A DNA stretch of 64,000 nt from Diphasiastrum complanatum (GCA_029204225.1 CM055095.1:18327483-18391482); one strand, 5' to 3'. Positions 31,831 to 44,239 are shown, counted from the first letter of the stretch. Numbers and translations: made by a program. Notes: generated by a model from the letters alone, not told the origin.

Positions 31831-33811
31831 GACAAGCACAAGCAATAGAAAAACACAACATGACGGCCACAACATGACGGCTGCAATGAAAAATATGGTA
31901 ACATCATTCAACTACTTCAATGGTTCTATCAACGAGCACAACACAAACATATCAGCAAATGAAATCTACATTTACGTTAAATCTCATTAAGTGTGAAAAA
32001 TACAGATCCTAAGTGGATCTAAACTCCAAGATCATTGGCTTGAATGCTTGCACTCCAAACTACATAAGCTAGGAATTGGCAACACATTCTATGCTACCTA
32101 GAATGCAAAGAACTTGATCAAAAAGCATTTATCACAAATGGAAACTTCCATAAACATCAAGTGCGGCCCAAAATAGCATTATACAGTCCATAATACATCA
32201 GCCTATCACTTTTGGAAAGCACCTAAGATCATACACAATAGCTTGAAGACAATACACACAACAATGCTCTCAATGGAGGAAGAAACAATGACAATGATCT
32301 ATTGATCTCAATGAAGCATACAAAAGGTTTCTCCAACCTGTTCTCCACGACTTCCCTACTATTTATGGATGAGGAAGATGACTCTCTCTCCTCTCTCTAG
32401 AAGGTACTTGACCCTAGATATTCCCTATATAGGAAAAATAGCTAAAAATGGCTTATATGACCAAAATACATCAAAATGGTCTCATTTTGAAGGGTATGAA
32501 GTTTGACACTTCATCATACTGAAAAAATACAGTAAATAAAAACATTGTGGCCTGGTTCACACGTGTGAAACTCCAGAACCAAAACTATTTACAATTTTAG
32601 CCAATTTAGGCCTCAAACTAGCTAGGAAATGTTGACAATTTTCACATTAAGCATGCAGATTTATACAAGATAGGCAAATTGAGAAACACATATTGTACTA
32701 TAGTTTTATGATTGTATCAATTGAGGACAATTTTGTATGATTGGACTGGTCTATAAATCCTTGCCACCTTATTTCTCTTTTTCCAATACCAATTAGATTT
32801 TGCAATAATGGATAAAATTATCTCCTTGCAAATGGATCCAATAAAAAAGCATTATTCTTTTTCTTACATGGTTCTAAAAAAATTGCATATGAAGCAAAAT
32901 GAGCAAAATTGAGAATAGTATTGTCACATATATATATCCTAAAATCTTAAGTGCAAATGATCTTTTAACATAAGCTATTTTGCACACTCTAATAAACTTA
33001 TGACCACCTAGTAGGCGATGCCATGATCATTGTGACAAGAAAATGGGGAGAAATGACAAGAAAAAGTTGAAAAATAAAATTATTACCTCCGGAGGTATTT
33101 ATAAAAACCTTTTTCCAACCTCAGCCATATAGATGACATTTGTACACATTTGACAAACTCAAATGTGCCATAGAATATGCTTTAACTCTAGGAATATTTC
33201 CAAGATGTTGCTCATTTAGACTTTTTTGGTATGTCTTTCCACAAAGTCCCCAAAAATGAGGTTTTTTCTTATAATATAAGTGTGCCAAAAACCAAAGAAA
33301 TAAACTTCTCTCACCTTATTTTTTTTTTTAAGTTTTTTGCTTCTAAGTTTCACACATGGCTAAATTTGCCATGCAATAGCCATGGCCCAACCATATGTAA
33401 GGTCGTGGTGAAAATCTAGGAACCTCGCGTGGAAGGTCCATGTGTGGCTCTTCCATATGGATCTTCCACACAAATTCAAATTTTGACTAAGGTGACCGTC
33501 TTTGATGGGGGGCCGGGAGCACTTGTCAAAGGAATTTTTTTCGCTTGGAACTTCCAAGTGAGTCGTCCCACGGGACTTCACTACTAGAGAAGTGGTTCAC
33601 AGATGAGAAAATGCTAGAAAAATTGGTGGCATGGTACTTCCACACGTGGAAGTGCCAAGCAACATTATCCCAGAGCCATGTTGATATCCACAAGAGTTCC
33701 ATTAGGCCCACCAACATTGATAAATGTATAGGGCCTTGTTGTGTAATGGGAAAACCTACAGATGCGAGCTAACCAAGAATTGATATGAAACTATTGACAT
33801 GGTCACTCATA

Positions 33812-34027
33812 TCAACCATTGGCATGTAGTGAGTGTAAAACTCCAGGAGCCTTAATCCTTTTAGCTTTTTTGACCTGGCACACAGTGCGTTCAACAATCA
33901 AGTCATTTTCAATGACCACAAAAGACGTCTGATACAATATACGAGATAATGCATCAACCACACGATTTTCAACACCCTTTTTGTACCGAATTTCGACGTG
34001 AAATTCTCCTCCTAGCCTTTGTTGCAT
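33812..34027 (-). pseudogene. Ty3/gypsy RNase H fragment
   Basis: The minus-strand translation begins GGEFHVEIRYKKGVENRVVD and goes on ALSRI, which is the end of a gypsy RNase H domain (YKPGKENVVADALSR in the family). No other pol parts or LTR were recognised next to it. Confidence 0.7.
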
Positions 34028-34364
34028 AGATCACGATGAGGAATGCCTCTCTCTAGGCTCACTTATCCATGACCCTCAAGCACCCCTTAACTTTGATCCT
34101 TCCATCATCGACACATGGGCAATTCCATGCATAGTAGACGCTCGCCACCCACCAATACTATGACACATAGGCGAGCACATAGGTCGACATGTGTCACTCA
34201 TTCACTAGACCATATGTCCCGGTGAGCATATGACAAGTATTTGACCAATCAACCCTCTCCTAAAAAATAGGTAGTTAGTCCAACCACTTCTAATTAATGA
34301 CCTAGTACCCTATACCAAAGCTTATCATGCGACTCAGAGGCATAGTAACACAAATAACCATTTT

Positions 34365-34434
34365 ATTTACAAGTGTCATCACAAGCTGATGACTTAGCCA
34401 TTTACAAATGTCACCACAGGCTGGTGACTTAGCC
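34365..34434. repeat. Two tandem 35-bp units forming matching stem-loops
   Basis: Unit 1 has GTCATCA-CAAGC-TGATGAC (34375-34393) and unit 2 has GTCACCA-CAGGC-TGGTGAC (34410-34428). Both fold into a 7-bp stem with a 5-base loop. The T-A pair of the first stem is C-G in the second, so pairing is kept. Confidence 0.75.
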
Positions 34435-34439
34435 ATTTA

Positions 34440-36020
34440 CTTTCTTATATAAATACATATGGAAGTAAAAAAACAGTAAACAATCGGGACATGGAGTAAA
34501 AGCTGTAACACCAATGCAAAGGCCGGCTCAGATAGTGCAATTGTCAATGAATCAAATCACTCAAGGACTGCGTCTTCTTTGAGATTGGAAATATTGCTTG
34601 ACATCCAAATAAAAGACTTGTCAAAGTTTCATCCTACATTGACCAAGACTTCTTGCGAAATGGAATCAACAAACAATGATGGAACTTATGTGTATGAATG
34701 TTTTACATTCGATACAGGGTACATGTGGAATGTGATGATATTATTGATTTACAAGCTAGAAAATATCCTAGCACTGATATAGGACTAGTACTTAAAGCTC
34801 CTATTTTTTATAATTTCTACTTTGTGGCTCACTTCATTGGGGATAACGATATTTTATATTATGACTATGTGTCATATGCGAGATTCCTTGATGAAACTTT
34901 GAGTGAGAAAGATACTATATCTCTTTGTGAATATTCCATTCATTTTAGTTTATTGAAAATGAATATTCATTCAAAATATCCTTCGCCATTTTCAAATATC
35001 ATTATTCACCTCAATATTGGGTTATGGTCATAGGTATTTCATCAACCTCTCCTTCAGCCATTATTTTTTTGTTCTATTGGAAAGCAAGTTGCATTTAAGC
35101 TATCAAATGGCTTCAATTCAAACAAAGTTGGATCTGCAACAATACGACCAACAATTGGACATGACGTCCTCAATTATGACTACTTGACTTACATAACTAG
35201 AGCATTCAAGCTTATATGACAAGCGTCTTCATGTTTTAGAACAAAAATGTTTAAGGGGAGTGTCAGTTCAGTAATTTTTCACAATATACAATGTAAGCTT
35301 TGTTGGACCCAAAATGAATTATTAGCCTTAAGAATAAGGTGATTTTCTTTAGACCTCTCAAAGTATTTAAATATGTATAATAGGCCAAGAACAGCTAATA
35401 AGACTTAACAAGGGCTAATTATCCTTCAAGATAGTATGTTTAGTTAAGGCATGAGCTTTGTTTATAAGTAGACAATTGACATTGGTTTGGGAATCTTTTG
35501 GCTCATTTGCAAATCGAGATAAATTGGAGCTCCATCTCCTCTTAGTCCTTTGTGAATGCGAGCCTTGGGATTTACACCTTGCTAGGTCCCATGTGCCCAA
35601 TCCACATGAATCCATGCCATATTCAATGCTTTGTAATCATTTGCCCATTTCTAATGTGACTTCATGGAGATCCTTGTGTCTTCTGCTTATTGTGCTTATG
35701 CTATCATGAATGTTTTGTATTTCTTTTGCTTCTAGCTTAAATTTCATTGTTATTGCTATTTGCTTGGGTTTGGCACATGGGACACGATCAAACCATGGCT
35801 AGAATCTTGAATCAAAATCAAGATTTGTTATCATGAATGAGCTTGTTACCTCTTATAACATGTGAAACCAACCTTAGTTAGAAGGCTACTTGAAATTAGT
35901 AGTCTTAGAGTCCAAGGTGTAGCTTGAGAAGATGACATCTTAAGTTACTTTGTATATTTGTACTTTTGTTTGTTGTTGCAAAGATGGGTAAAGACAACAC
36001 ATAAACATTACACACATGAA
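34440..36020 (+). other. Unrecognised degenerate open frames
   Basis: Between 34560 and 35040 the plus strand has two overlapping frames joined by an apparent frameshift near 34740 (YVYECFTFDTGYMWN, then DDIIDLQARKYPSTDIG). A similar short phrase occurs near 35180 (YDYLTYITRAF against YDYVSYARFLDE). I do not recognise the protein. The rest to 36020 shows nothing. Confidence 0.25.
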
Positions 36021-36032
36021 ACTAGATCTTTA

Positions 36033-36440
36033 GGGCCTGTTCCCACCAATCCAATAGCAACACTTAAGTAATGGTTGTGTAATTGAGACAATGTTAACCT
36101 TAAATGGCACTTGCAACCCCACTTGCCCTTTTGCATGTTCCCTAATGGGTCACAGTTAAGTATGCATGGGTTCCACCAAAGTTTCATAGTTGTGCTATTG
36201 TCCATAATTCTCTTACATTATGCAAATAGTTGAAATGCGCACTCCGCAAGTAACCGTTAAGCGAAGTGACCTCCTAAGGTCCCGCTATCTTGACATTGCT
36301 AATGCACTACACCCATTATCTTTTAACGGTTGGCTAATTGGCAACAACTAAAGTTAACAGCTTGTGGGGCCTCAGTTATCTCAGTGAAGCTAACGAGTAG
36401 CATACTTAAGTAGTGCTAATGGGTTGGTGGGCACAGGCCC
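36033..36440. mobile_element. TIR element (MITE-like), 408 bp
   Basis: The ends are inverted repeats of about 35 bp: GGGCCTGTTCCCACCAAT at the left and the complement GGGCCTGTGCCCACCAAC at the right, continuing through TAGCA and ACTTAAGTA with few mismatches. The interior has no ORF. No clear target duplication was found, so the superfamily is unresolved. Confidence 0.7.
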
Positions 36441-36654
36441 CTCTCACCACCACAAACCTTTGGTATCTTACACTAAAAGCATCATAACCTTGAAAGTTGT
36501 GTTAAATAGCTTATTCTTATTACTTTTTACAAAAGGGCTTTGGGTAGTTGGCTACAATGATAAGTGTTGGAGTAGTTTATGGTAATCAAATTGTGTGTGG
36601 GAGTAGGAAGAAGAGTAATGAGTAGGAACGAGGAGTACAAAGAAGGCCAAACTA

Positions 36655-36657
<3 letters not shown>

Positions 36658-36698
<41 letters not shown>
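36658..36698. repeat. (GA)n microsatellite
   Basis: A pure GA tract of about 40 bp, 124 bp upstream of the BRK1 start codon. GAGA tracts occur in plant promoters, so a role in BRK1 expression is possible. Confidence 0.95.
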
Positions 36699-36701
<3 letters not shown>

Positions 36702-36821
36702 TATATCTAAGTACTCTTCTATAATGTTTGATTTATCTTGCTTGTTGCCTACGTGCTAGAGATATTTCCTTGTCTCGAATAGACAGACACGCTAAAGTGA
36801 ATCTATTTGCCTAAGCACAGC

Positions 36822-37317
36822 ATGGCAAGGACAGGTTCAGATAACAGATCCAGTCTGAGCAACGCAGTGCAACGAGATTGGGAAAACAGACAGCTAATAA
36901 GTGCTCTTTCTCTGAGTGTTCGTCATTCATTCGAATTCCTCCTTAAGTTTGGTGTGGCTTCCCAATCCTAACGTCTCTTGCATTGTAGCGAATGCATTCT
37001 TCATCTGATTGATGCCTGCTAATTTTGCTACTCGTCTTTAAAATCATCTAATTTCAGCATTTCCTCTACTGTTGGATGAATCTCCCCTGCACAGCTATGT
37101 TGTCTTCCACGATTTAAGATTATTAACTTGTTTTGTGAAGTGGGTTTTGCTGATATGCCTTATCGTGGTTGTTTTGATGGGGATGTCAGAAGCAACAATG
37201 AGGACCAAGATTTCAGAACTGAAGAGCAAACTGAGTGAGATGGAGAGAAAGGTGGAGTTCATGGAAGCCCAAGTGCAGAATAGGAAGAAGAATGTTGCAA
37301 CAGCGGCGAAAGCCTGA
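36822..37317 (+). CDS. BRK1: BRICK1/HSPC300, SCAR/WAVE complex subunit
   Basis: A two-exon gene: exon 1 36822-36951, intron 36952-37189 (GTGTGG...TGTCAG), exon 2 37190-37317. The product is 85 residues, the same length as I recall for Arabidopsis BRK1. Exon 1 encodes AVQRDWENRQLISALSLSV and FEFLLKF, and exon 2 the coiled coil KISELKSKLSEMERKVEFME. The order and spacing match the BRK1/HSPC300 family throughout. BRK1 stabilises the SCAR/WAVE complex, which activates ARP2/3 and actin nucleation at the plasma membrane, shaping tip growth and cell lobes. Reading exon 2 without splicing gives a false 81-residue membrane protein whose hydrophobic stretch is intron. The splice phase (one base of a Glu codon before the intron) restores the family sequence exactly. 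Confidence 0.92.
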
Positions 37318-37765
37318 GAACTGTGCATGCAATAAGCTACCTTTCGGCTTTGTTTGCTGGGGAGATGACATGAGGAGAGCAAAACAGTGCAGAACTAAAA
37401 TGCAGCCCTCCATATTTAGCAGCGTTGACGTGTATCAGTTATTTTCTGCTTGAGCTGGCTTAATTAACTCTATTAAACTGATTGGACGAACTTTTGCGAG
37501 AGGATTTATGAAAGTGTTGGAATCCAATCCAAGCCTGTGACACTCAATTCAGCTTCAGCTTGTTGATCTAGGTTGGTGATGTGCACTGGTTGATATGCCA
37601 ATCTAAACAAAGGTGGTCACAACTCCACAAACATATAAAAATGCTTTTGCAACTAATTTGATCATTTGAATAACAAGCTTTTCGCGGGGAGAAGGGCCGG
37701 GGAGCCGGGCCCTTCCCTAACATGAAATCTGTTTTCACATTTTTTTTCTTTGTTTTTTTTTAGGT
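37318..37765. other. BRK1 3' flank
   Basis: Probable 3' untranslated region, then unremarkable DNA with a GC-rich patch (about 37684-37710). No gene recognised. Confidence 0.35.
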
Positions 37766-37817
37766 AATTTTTTTTTACACGCACCTTCCACCTGAAAGGT
37801 GCGTGTAAAAAAAAATT
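37766..37817. repeat. Perfect 22-bp inverted repeat, 8-base loop
   Basis: The left arm is AA, nine T, ACACGCACCTT (37766-37787). The loop is CCACCTGA. The right arm is the exact complement (37796-37817). It lies about 450 bp downstream of BRK1. As RNA it would form a strong hairpin. It may be a foldback transposon core. Confidence 0.9.
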
Positions 37818-38640
37818 TGTCCCACAGATTAAGTTCTGTGAGGCGCTAAGTTTTCTTTGTGAAATTTTGAAAAATGATTTTACGTTATGTAAAAGTTTAC
37901 ACTCTTACGTTACAATTGTTTGGTATGCCCAGTAGACAACTCCTGTCAAATCATCACACTTGAAGTCCAAATATGTTTTCATTTCAGAATAAAAAAGTGA
38001 GAAATGAGCTTTCATAAATTGAGTCTCTCTAATACAACTTAGTACTAGGATAGTCAAGATATAAAACACTTTGTGGTGTAAGAACAAATAGTATAAATTT
38101 GTAGAAATCCTTATGTTCTTGTGTGTGTGTGTGTGTTCAATCTTAGGAATTTTTGAAGCTAGTAGATAATGATTACTTATTGACCAACGACTTCAATGAG
38201 AACAAGCCATAACATATGCTTTTTGATATGCACATAAATCAAGCTTATCGAGACTAAATATCAAGGAAAATTAAGCAACATAACCATGCATAAAGTATAC
38301 TCTAGTATAACTAACAAACTACAATAACATTTATCAAACATACACACTTCTCACGATCTTCTAGATTCACAATATAGAGGAACAAGCTCATCCTAGCTTA
38401 TTGAGAAATAAAAAGCAACAACTGACTCTATACAAAAACCTAAATGCAACCAACAAACTTCAATAATACTTATGGGTTTTGAATACTTATCAAGCGTGCT
38501 TCTTTATGCAAAATGGCATAAATATTTGTTGTGTTGTCACTATGACGACTTAAAGAAATAAAATTTGGTGTCTACCATACCTGTACTTCAAGAGAAACTT
38601 TTTGATTTTGGAATACCACACATGAGGATCTTTTCTAAAA
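37818..38640. other. Intergenic, nothing recognised
   Basis: AT-rich, with a short (GT)n run at about 38119-38136. No gene was found. Confidence 0.4.
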
Positions 38641-40300
38641 CCATACAAGGGTATCTTTAGCTTGCATATGTGTGACTCCTTGTTTTTTTTCCTTCAAATC
38701 CTCTTAGTTGAGTAACATAGATCTCCCTATCAACGTAATCATTAAAAAATAGTGATTTCAAGTCCATTTATTAAGATCCCATCCATACAGTATGGAAAGA
38801 GCAATGATGGAATCGATATTGTGCATCTTTTCTAGGAGATCAAATTTCTCCTTGAAGCCAATGCCTTCCTTCTACATGTAATCCTTGGCTACCAATCCTT
38901 GCACTTATCCAAAGGTACATCTACTTTGTGTTTCACTTTGTACACCCACTTTGTACTTACTGCCCTCTTGCTTGTTGAGAGCTCAACTATACAAGATTTG
39001 CATACTCCTGGTTCACCTCAATCTGTGATAAACCCTTGATTATATCATGACTATACAATAATTTGAAGCTAGTATAGTTCAAGTGACCATATTGATTATG
39101 TCATAATTTTGGCTAATCAATCTTATGTGTCGTGAAAGCTTGTTGATCAACAACCAATTAAAAAACCTTCCATTAACCTAATTCTTGTGGCAATAACTTT
39201 GAAATTCGTGCGTATGTCCTTGATAAAAGCTTGTTTTCAAAAAACTCAACTTTCATGTTGGTGTTGGCTATGCACCAATAGACAAAAAATTCTTTGTAAG
39301 ACTAGATATGAATAAGTTACCATTTGATAAACCTTTCTCACCTCAATACAAGTGAATTGGCCATTTACAAGTCCTTTGATTTTCTAGGTGCTATTTACCA
39401 TTGAACACCACTTTTCTAATAGTATCTGCACTTTCATGTGATGAAAACCATTCATGATGTGAGGCCATAATGATGAGGTTCCTAAATCGACAAACCATTT
39501 GTCACCTAAATTATCTAGATTTTTTAAAATTAGTGCATAGATTATCTCTCCAATTGATTTGGCATCTTCATCCATGAAACTATGTAAGTTTTAGTAGGCA
39601 TTCTTGTTGATTGTTACCTTTGTTCCTTTCTCACATTCTTTGTGAAAATTATTTGATTCTACATTGGACTCCACATGCCCTAATTTTTCACAATGGAAAC
39701 ATCCAACTCACCTTTGATTTTTGCAGCTACTTGTTATTACGATCAACATTTTGATGCATGATGTCCTGCTTTTCTATATCTTAATCAATTTTCTTTCTTT
39801 TGCTCTTGAGAATTGGTATTCTATCTTGAATTTGTGGTAGGCCTATCGTGGCCACTCCCCCTGAATGTAGTCATCCTTGCTACGAATGTTTCATCCACAA
39901 GGTTAGCTCCTTAATTCGATCCAACTCTTCTCCATTAATTTTGTAAAAGAATTATCAATATTTTCTCAAATGAAGGAGTCAATTCTTTGATAATTAAAGT
40001 GGTTATCAAATGTTGGTACATCATCGATGGTAATTCATTCAATGTGATGCTACCATGTATACACAATCAACTTGTAACTGATCGTGAACTTCCTTGATTT
40101 GGGTGACGTCGCCGGTCATGAATTCACTCTCCAATATTCTCATTGTATGGAATTTTTTATTCAAAAACAGAAGCCTTGTTAAAGATGTTGCCTCAAATAT
40201 ACTCTGAATTTATGTGTTCCATGATTGACTTAATGTCATTGACGAGTTCACATGGGAAATCAAGTTGTCATGAATTGACATATTGATTATACAAATTTAA
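38640..40300 (-). pseudogene. Decayed Ty1/copia element
   Basis: The minus strand carries copia parts in order with many stops: a gag zinc knuckle (CFHCEKLGHVESN, last Cys lost) near 39690, a protease site WFVDLGTSSLW in frame 39384-39575, and reverse transcriptase pieces near 38650-38980 (STKWVYKVKHKVD, then in other frames matches to the KARLVAKGY and FAPVEKM blocks). No LTR pair was recognised. The family differs from those at 9.7, 20 and 47 kb. Confidence 0.7.
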
Positions 40301-40904
40301 AAGCCTTTTGGTCCCTCTCGTCGAATTGCAATGCAGCTTGGGCATCACCTTTATATCTTTCTTCCTCACCTATTATGATTTCCCAAAGATCACTCATCAC
40401 GAGCAAATTTCACAGTGCATATTATGTAAAAAAATAAATTTGAAATATTTTTTTCGCCAATGTCTGGACTTCAATTTTGGATATTTAAAGTGTCTCTTTC
40501 TAGAGAAATCTCTATATCCATTGGCCTCAAATTACAGTCTATTTTTGTATTTTTGACCAATTATTTGCAAAACAAAACACCAGTGGGACAATGCTAACTA
40601 GAGAGTGGCCCTTGAGCACCCAACTTAGATTTGACAATGAAGCTTTTTGATAGAACAAAAAACCAATTTGTGGTCCTTTAGTCCTTTGTAATTTTAATCT
40701 GAATTTTCAAATTTTAACCAAGTTGGACCCAATGAAAGTGACATGTAGGTCTAGAGTGTTGATGCATAAATCTAGGCCATTGAAGAAAATTCATTTCCAA
40801 TCCTAGGGTCATAGTTGTGTGCCCACACCAAACTGAACCAATGGATGGAGAAAGTCACTTTATGATGCTAGCCTAAGGCTTGTTGATAGGCGTGCAAACT
40901 AGTG

Positions 40905-41058
<154 letters not shown>

Positions 41059-41059
41059 G

Positions 41060-42180
41060 CTATAGTCTTCTTCAAGCGTGCCTTATCTCACTCATTTTTC
41101 CAAGAATTTGTTTGTTTTTAGTTGTAGCGGATATCTAGAGCCCCAAGTTGCCCGACTCTCAATTATCCACAACCATGATTTTTTAGCTTTTGAGACTGCA
41201 CCCTATTGCTTCTATCAGAAGCCAAAGAGGTATACACCAAAAAAAAAAACACTTGTTTTCTGCACAAATGGTTCACTCTCATTGTACTTTGAATGAAACC
41301 TCAATGTTTCACCTTCATTGAGGTGTCTTAGTCTCGAATCTAAGGAATGAGCCATACAAGCTACTTCATAGCTATTGAATGCAACACTCACTTCTATTTG
41401 CATATATCTCACTAAAATGCATAGGCGGTGCACGCTTACTAGCACTCCCAAGTCAATGGACCTCTTGTCAAACAATTTCACAAGCACTTTCTTGACAAAA
41501 TGTAGATATTGCTGAAGCTTTACTTTACTGGTTTTGGTCAAGAAATGAGTGAAAACAATTCACTCAAAGTTTGATAAATAATAGCTCAAGAAATGGTGTG
41601 GGCTATTATTTTCTCCATTTTTGTCCACTTTTGCTTATGTTTGTTGTTTTAAGTAATTTTTATTAGAAGTTGTACTATTTATGTAGTAATCTACAATCAG
41701 TGTGTTGGAGATTGTGTTTGCTTAAATAGTAATTTGTGGTCAGTTTTCCATATATTGTATTTGCTTTGACAATAAGAGGTTTGCTTTGACAACAATTTGT
41801 AATCACATCTTCAACCTTTGCAAATTATTTGGTGTGCACTAAACCTTGTGATCGTGTTATGAGCTACATGGAACTTTATTTTTCAATCTCTATCTTTTAT
41901 CTTTTTGGTGTGAAATTTGTGGCTAGTTTATGGTTTAGGTATTGATACCAATACAAAGTGTTAGTAAGACATGTCATGATCTAGAGCTTTGATTTGATTA
42001 AAAAACACATACGTTAGAGGAATTCCAAAATAAAAAAATGACCCTTTGTAAAGATATTTTTCTTTAGTTTCGACCACCATCTAGCCCAATCAAAATGGAC
42101 AGATTTCAAATCTATGTAACGTAGCTCAAATAAACTAAAAAATAAAACTATATTACAGCAAACTTTGAAATTTGCGTCGG
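41060..42180. other. Intergenic, nothing recognised
   Basis: A 108-codon minus-strand frame (41215-41541) shows no recognisable domain and may be chance. Confidence 0.3.
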
Positions 42181-42185
42181 GCAAC

Positions 42186-43480
42186 ATGGACGTATCTCGT
42201 TGGTTCGCTCTTCTTGACGATGCCAATTCCTCAGGTAAAATTTGTTTAACTATGTTAGTTAGTATAATGAAATTTGTTAGCTAGACTAGTTACAATTATA
42301 GAAATATAGTATGCACAATAACTGTGACTACTGTGGCATTTTCATGAGATTAAATGTGATACGAAAAATTGAATTGAGTATCACACCTGAGAGATTTTGG
42401 GCACCCAAGCTTTGAAAATAGCAATGGCAAGGAGACCAAGATCTACAATTGAGTTTGTGATTCTTTACAATGAGAAAGAAAAAGCTAATAATTGGAAGCC
42501 AACAAAATATACGAAGAATTCATGGGTGTTGCTGCATCCATCATCAAAGGGCAATTTCCGATAGAAGAAAAGTGCAAAGATGACATACAAATATGATTGG
42601 AAAGCAAAAATTTTGGAGTTTAAGACAACTCTCGGAGGTCACTCTATATCATATGTGTTAGTACAACATGTTTATATGCATTCATAAATAAAAGTACAAG
42701 ATATCAATCCTCATGATCATCGAAAATGTAATTATAAGTATATCAAAAGGTATGTACTTTATTGCAATCATAGGTCTTTTTTTATTGAAGCTCTTGAGAT
42801 TACGATTCAAATTATTCAACATGTTTCTTCTTTCAGATTTATATCCATCAAACATAAGTGAATGGGAGCCAGCACAATGACTTGCAAGAATATTGGATGT
42901 GATTCACTCTGATGTTGGAAAGCTGCAACATAGAGGAAGAAGTTCAAAGGAGCTTGTAGATAGTGGTATATATTTTTATGAATCTTCATATATACCACAA
43001 ATGGATGGGATTTTCAGCAAGCTTAAAGCAATTCCATTGCCAAGTTTTTAAGGTGATGAGTGGCCTACTCCTGACAATATTGTTTCTGAATCCTTCAGAT
43101 GCAAGCTACTCTTGGATGTTAGAAATGCCATGAAGATAAGTACAGGTTCAAAAATTGTTCACCTAAGTTGGTTTCTCTCATTGCATATATTTGTTGAGTT
43201 TTTCTCAGGTGCAAGTGTTCGAAGGACACCAACTTTATTTGTTTGCAAGGATTTATCAAATGAGATTTTGTCAGATCTCATGGATCAAGGCTGGGATAGT
43301 AAAACAAATAAATATATAGAATGTAGTATAAAAAAAGTCATCCAATGATCTTTCGTTATCATATCGAAAAACAAATGCTCAGTCTCACATTTAGCTATCA
43401 GAGATTCAAGAAAACTGATGGTACATGGCTACCACTACATCAAGACTTCCAAATAATGGTCACACAAATTGAAAGGAGAT
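42186..43480 (+). pseudogene. Unknown gene family, copy B (multi-exon, degraded)
   Basis: The plus strand reads MDVSRWFALLDDANSSG at 42187-42235, followed by a GTAAAA donor-like site. Further pieces follow: RRPRSTIEFVILYNEKEK (about 42430), YVLVQHVYMHS (about 42660), LARILDVIHSDVGKLQHRGR followed by SSKELVDSGIYFY (about 42880), and DLSNEILSDLMDQGWDSKTN (about 43250). In-frame stops, for example after MHS and after LPSF, suggest decay unless introns remove them. The pieces match 1930-2470 (plus) and 1464-1718 (minus). The family is not recognised: it may be a fern-specific gene family or a transposon protein. Confidence 0.4.
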
Positions 43481-43489
43481 AAGCATCAT

Positions 43490-44020
43490 ACACAATGAAG
43501 AATTTTTGACTAGGATTGAGGTGGAAGAGCATTGGAGCCTTGATTATATCAGAGCATAGCTCATCCTATTACAAACCAATCTACCCACTTATTTCAGATT
43601 CATCATCAACGGAAGACTCGTAAGTACTCTATGTTTATCACCAGTTCAAAATAGTACACACTAAAGGAAAATGACATAGTTTGCAATGACACATTCACTA
43701 ATATTTGTCTTGTTACAGTTACAAAAAAGACAGGAGCTAATAACATGCTACAAAGATCTACCTACAACAATCACCATTGTGGGAGAGCAATAGATTCAAA
43801 TACAGTTTAGTAAAATCTGTGTATAGACTCTTTTATTCAATAAATGAAAGCCCAAGTTGGGCATTAATACATGTTTTTTGGGCTCCCAATTTCAATAAAA
43901 TGGAGTTGCATTTGATATATACTTATATATGTTCCTATTAATTCTATACATCTTGTATCTATGTCTGTTTTGTGCTATCTATATTTTTTTCATCTTTATT
44001 CACTATAATAACATCATCAA
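43490..44020. other. Intergenic, nothing recognised
   Basis: AT-rich, with no coding signal apart from weak continuation of the unknown family at the left end. Confidence 0.35.
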
Positions 44021-44023
44021 CAG

Positions 44024-44199
44024 TGCCAGACAAATTAGGGGGTGGAGGAAGCCTTGCCCTTGCCAGTATGCTCAAGGTAATAGTCTGCAGAAATACACGA
44101 GAATTGCTCTCCAGGTGGTTCCGACATATTGGACATCATTCGACTTATCAACGACGCACAACGAAAGTCGAAGAAGTCGACCATGTCGAAGAATGACAG
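44024..44199 (+). CDS. Possible orphan exon, unknown
   Basis: After a plausible acceptor (CATCAACAG) the plus strand is open for about 57 codons: PDKLGGGGSLALASMLKVIV, then CRNTRELLSRWFRHIGHH, and ends in a charged EEVDHVEE before TGA. The composition looks protein-like rather than random, but I do not recognise it and found no partner exons. Confidence 0.25.
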
Positions 44200-44239
44200 T
44201 TATTGTTCTACTTGATTTTGAAGCTAAAGACTTGCCATA

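Larger units (their letters stand above)
30650..33800. other. Repeat-rich intergenic region
   Basis: No gene recognised. It holds a 30-bp tandem repeat and a 34-bp direct repeat (listed), a minus-strand TATA-like CCTATATAGGG near 32430, and a CACACGTGTG palindrome near 32568 like those in the copia LTRs. The 32.0-32.7 kb part may therefore be an LTR remnant. A short palindrome ACTTCCACACGTGGAAGT lies at about 33630. Confidence 0.35.

Noticed and set aside
37072-37317. 81-codon frame that looks like a single-pass membrane protein with a coiled coil
   Set aside because: The first 39 codons are intron and upstream sequence. Splicing at 36951/37190 gives BRK1 with the correct family length and sequence, so the membrane segment is an artefact.
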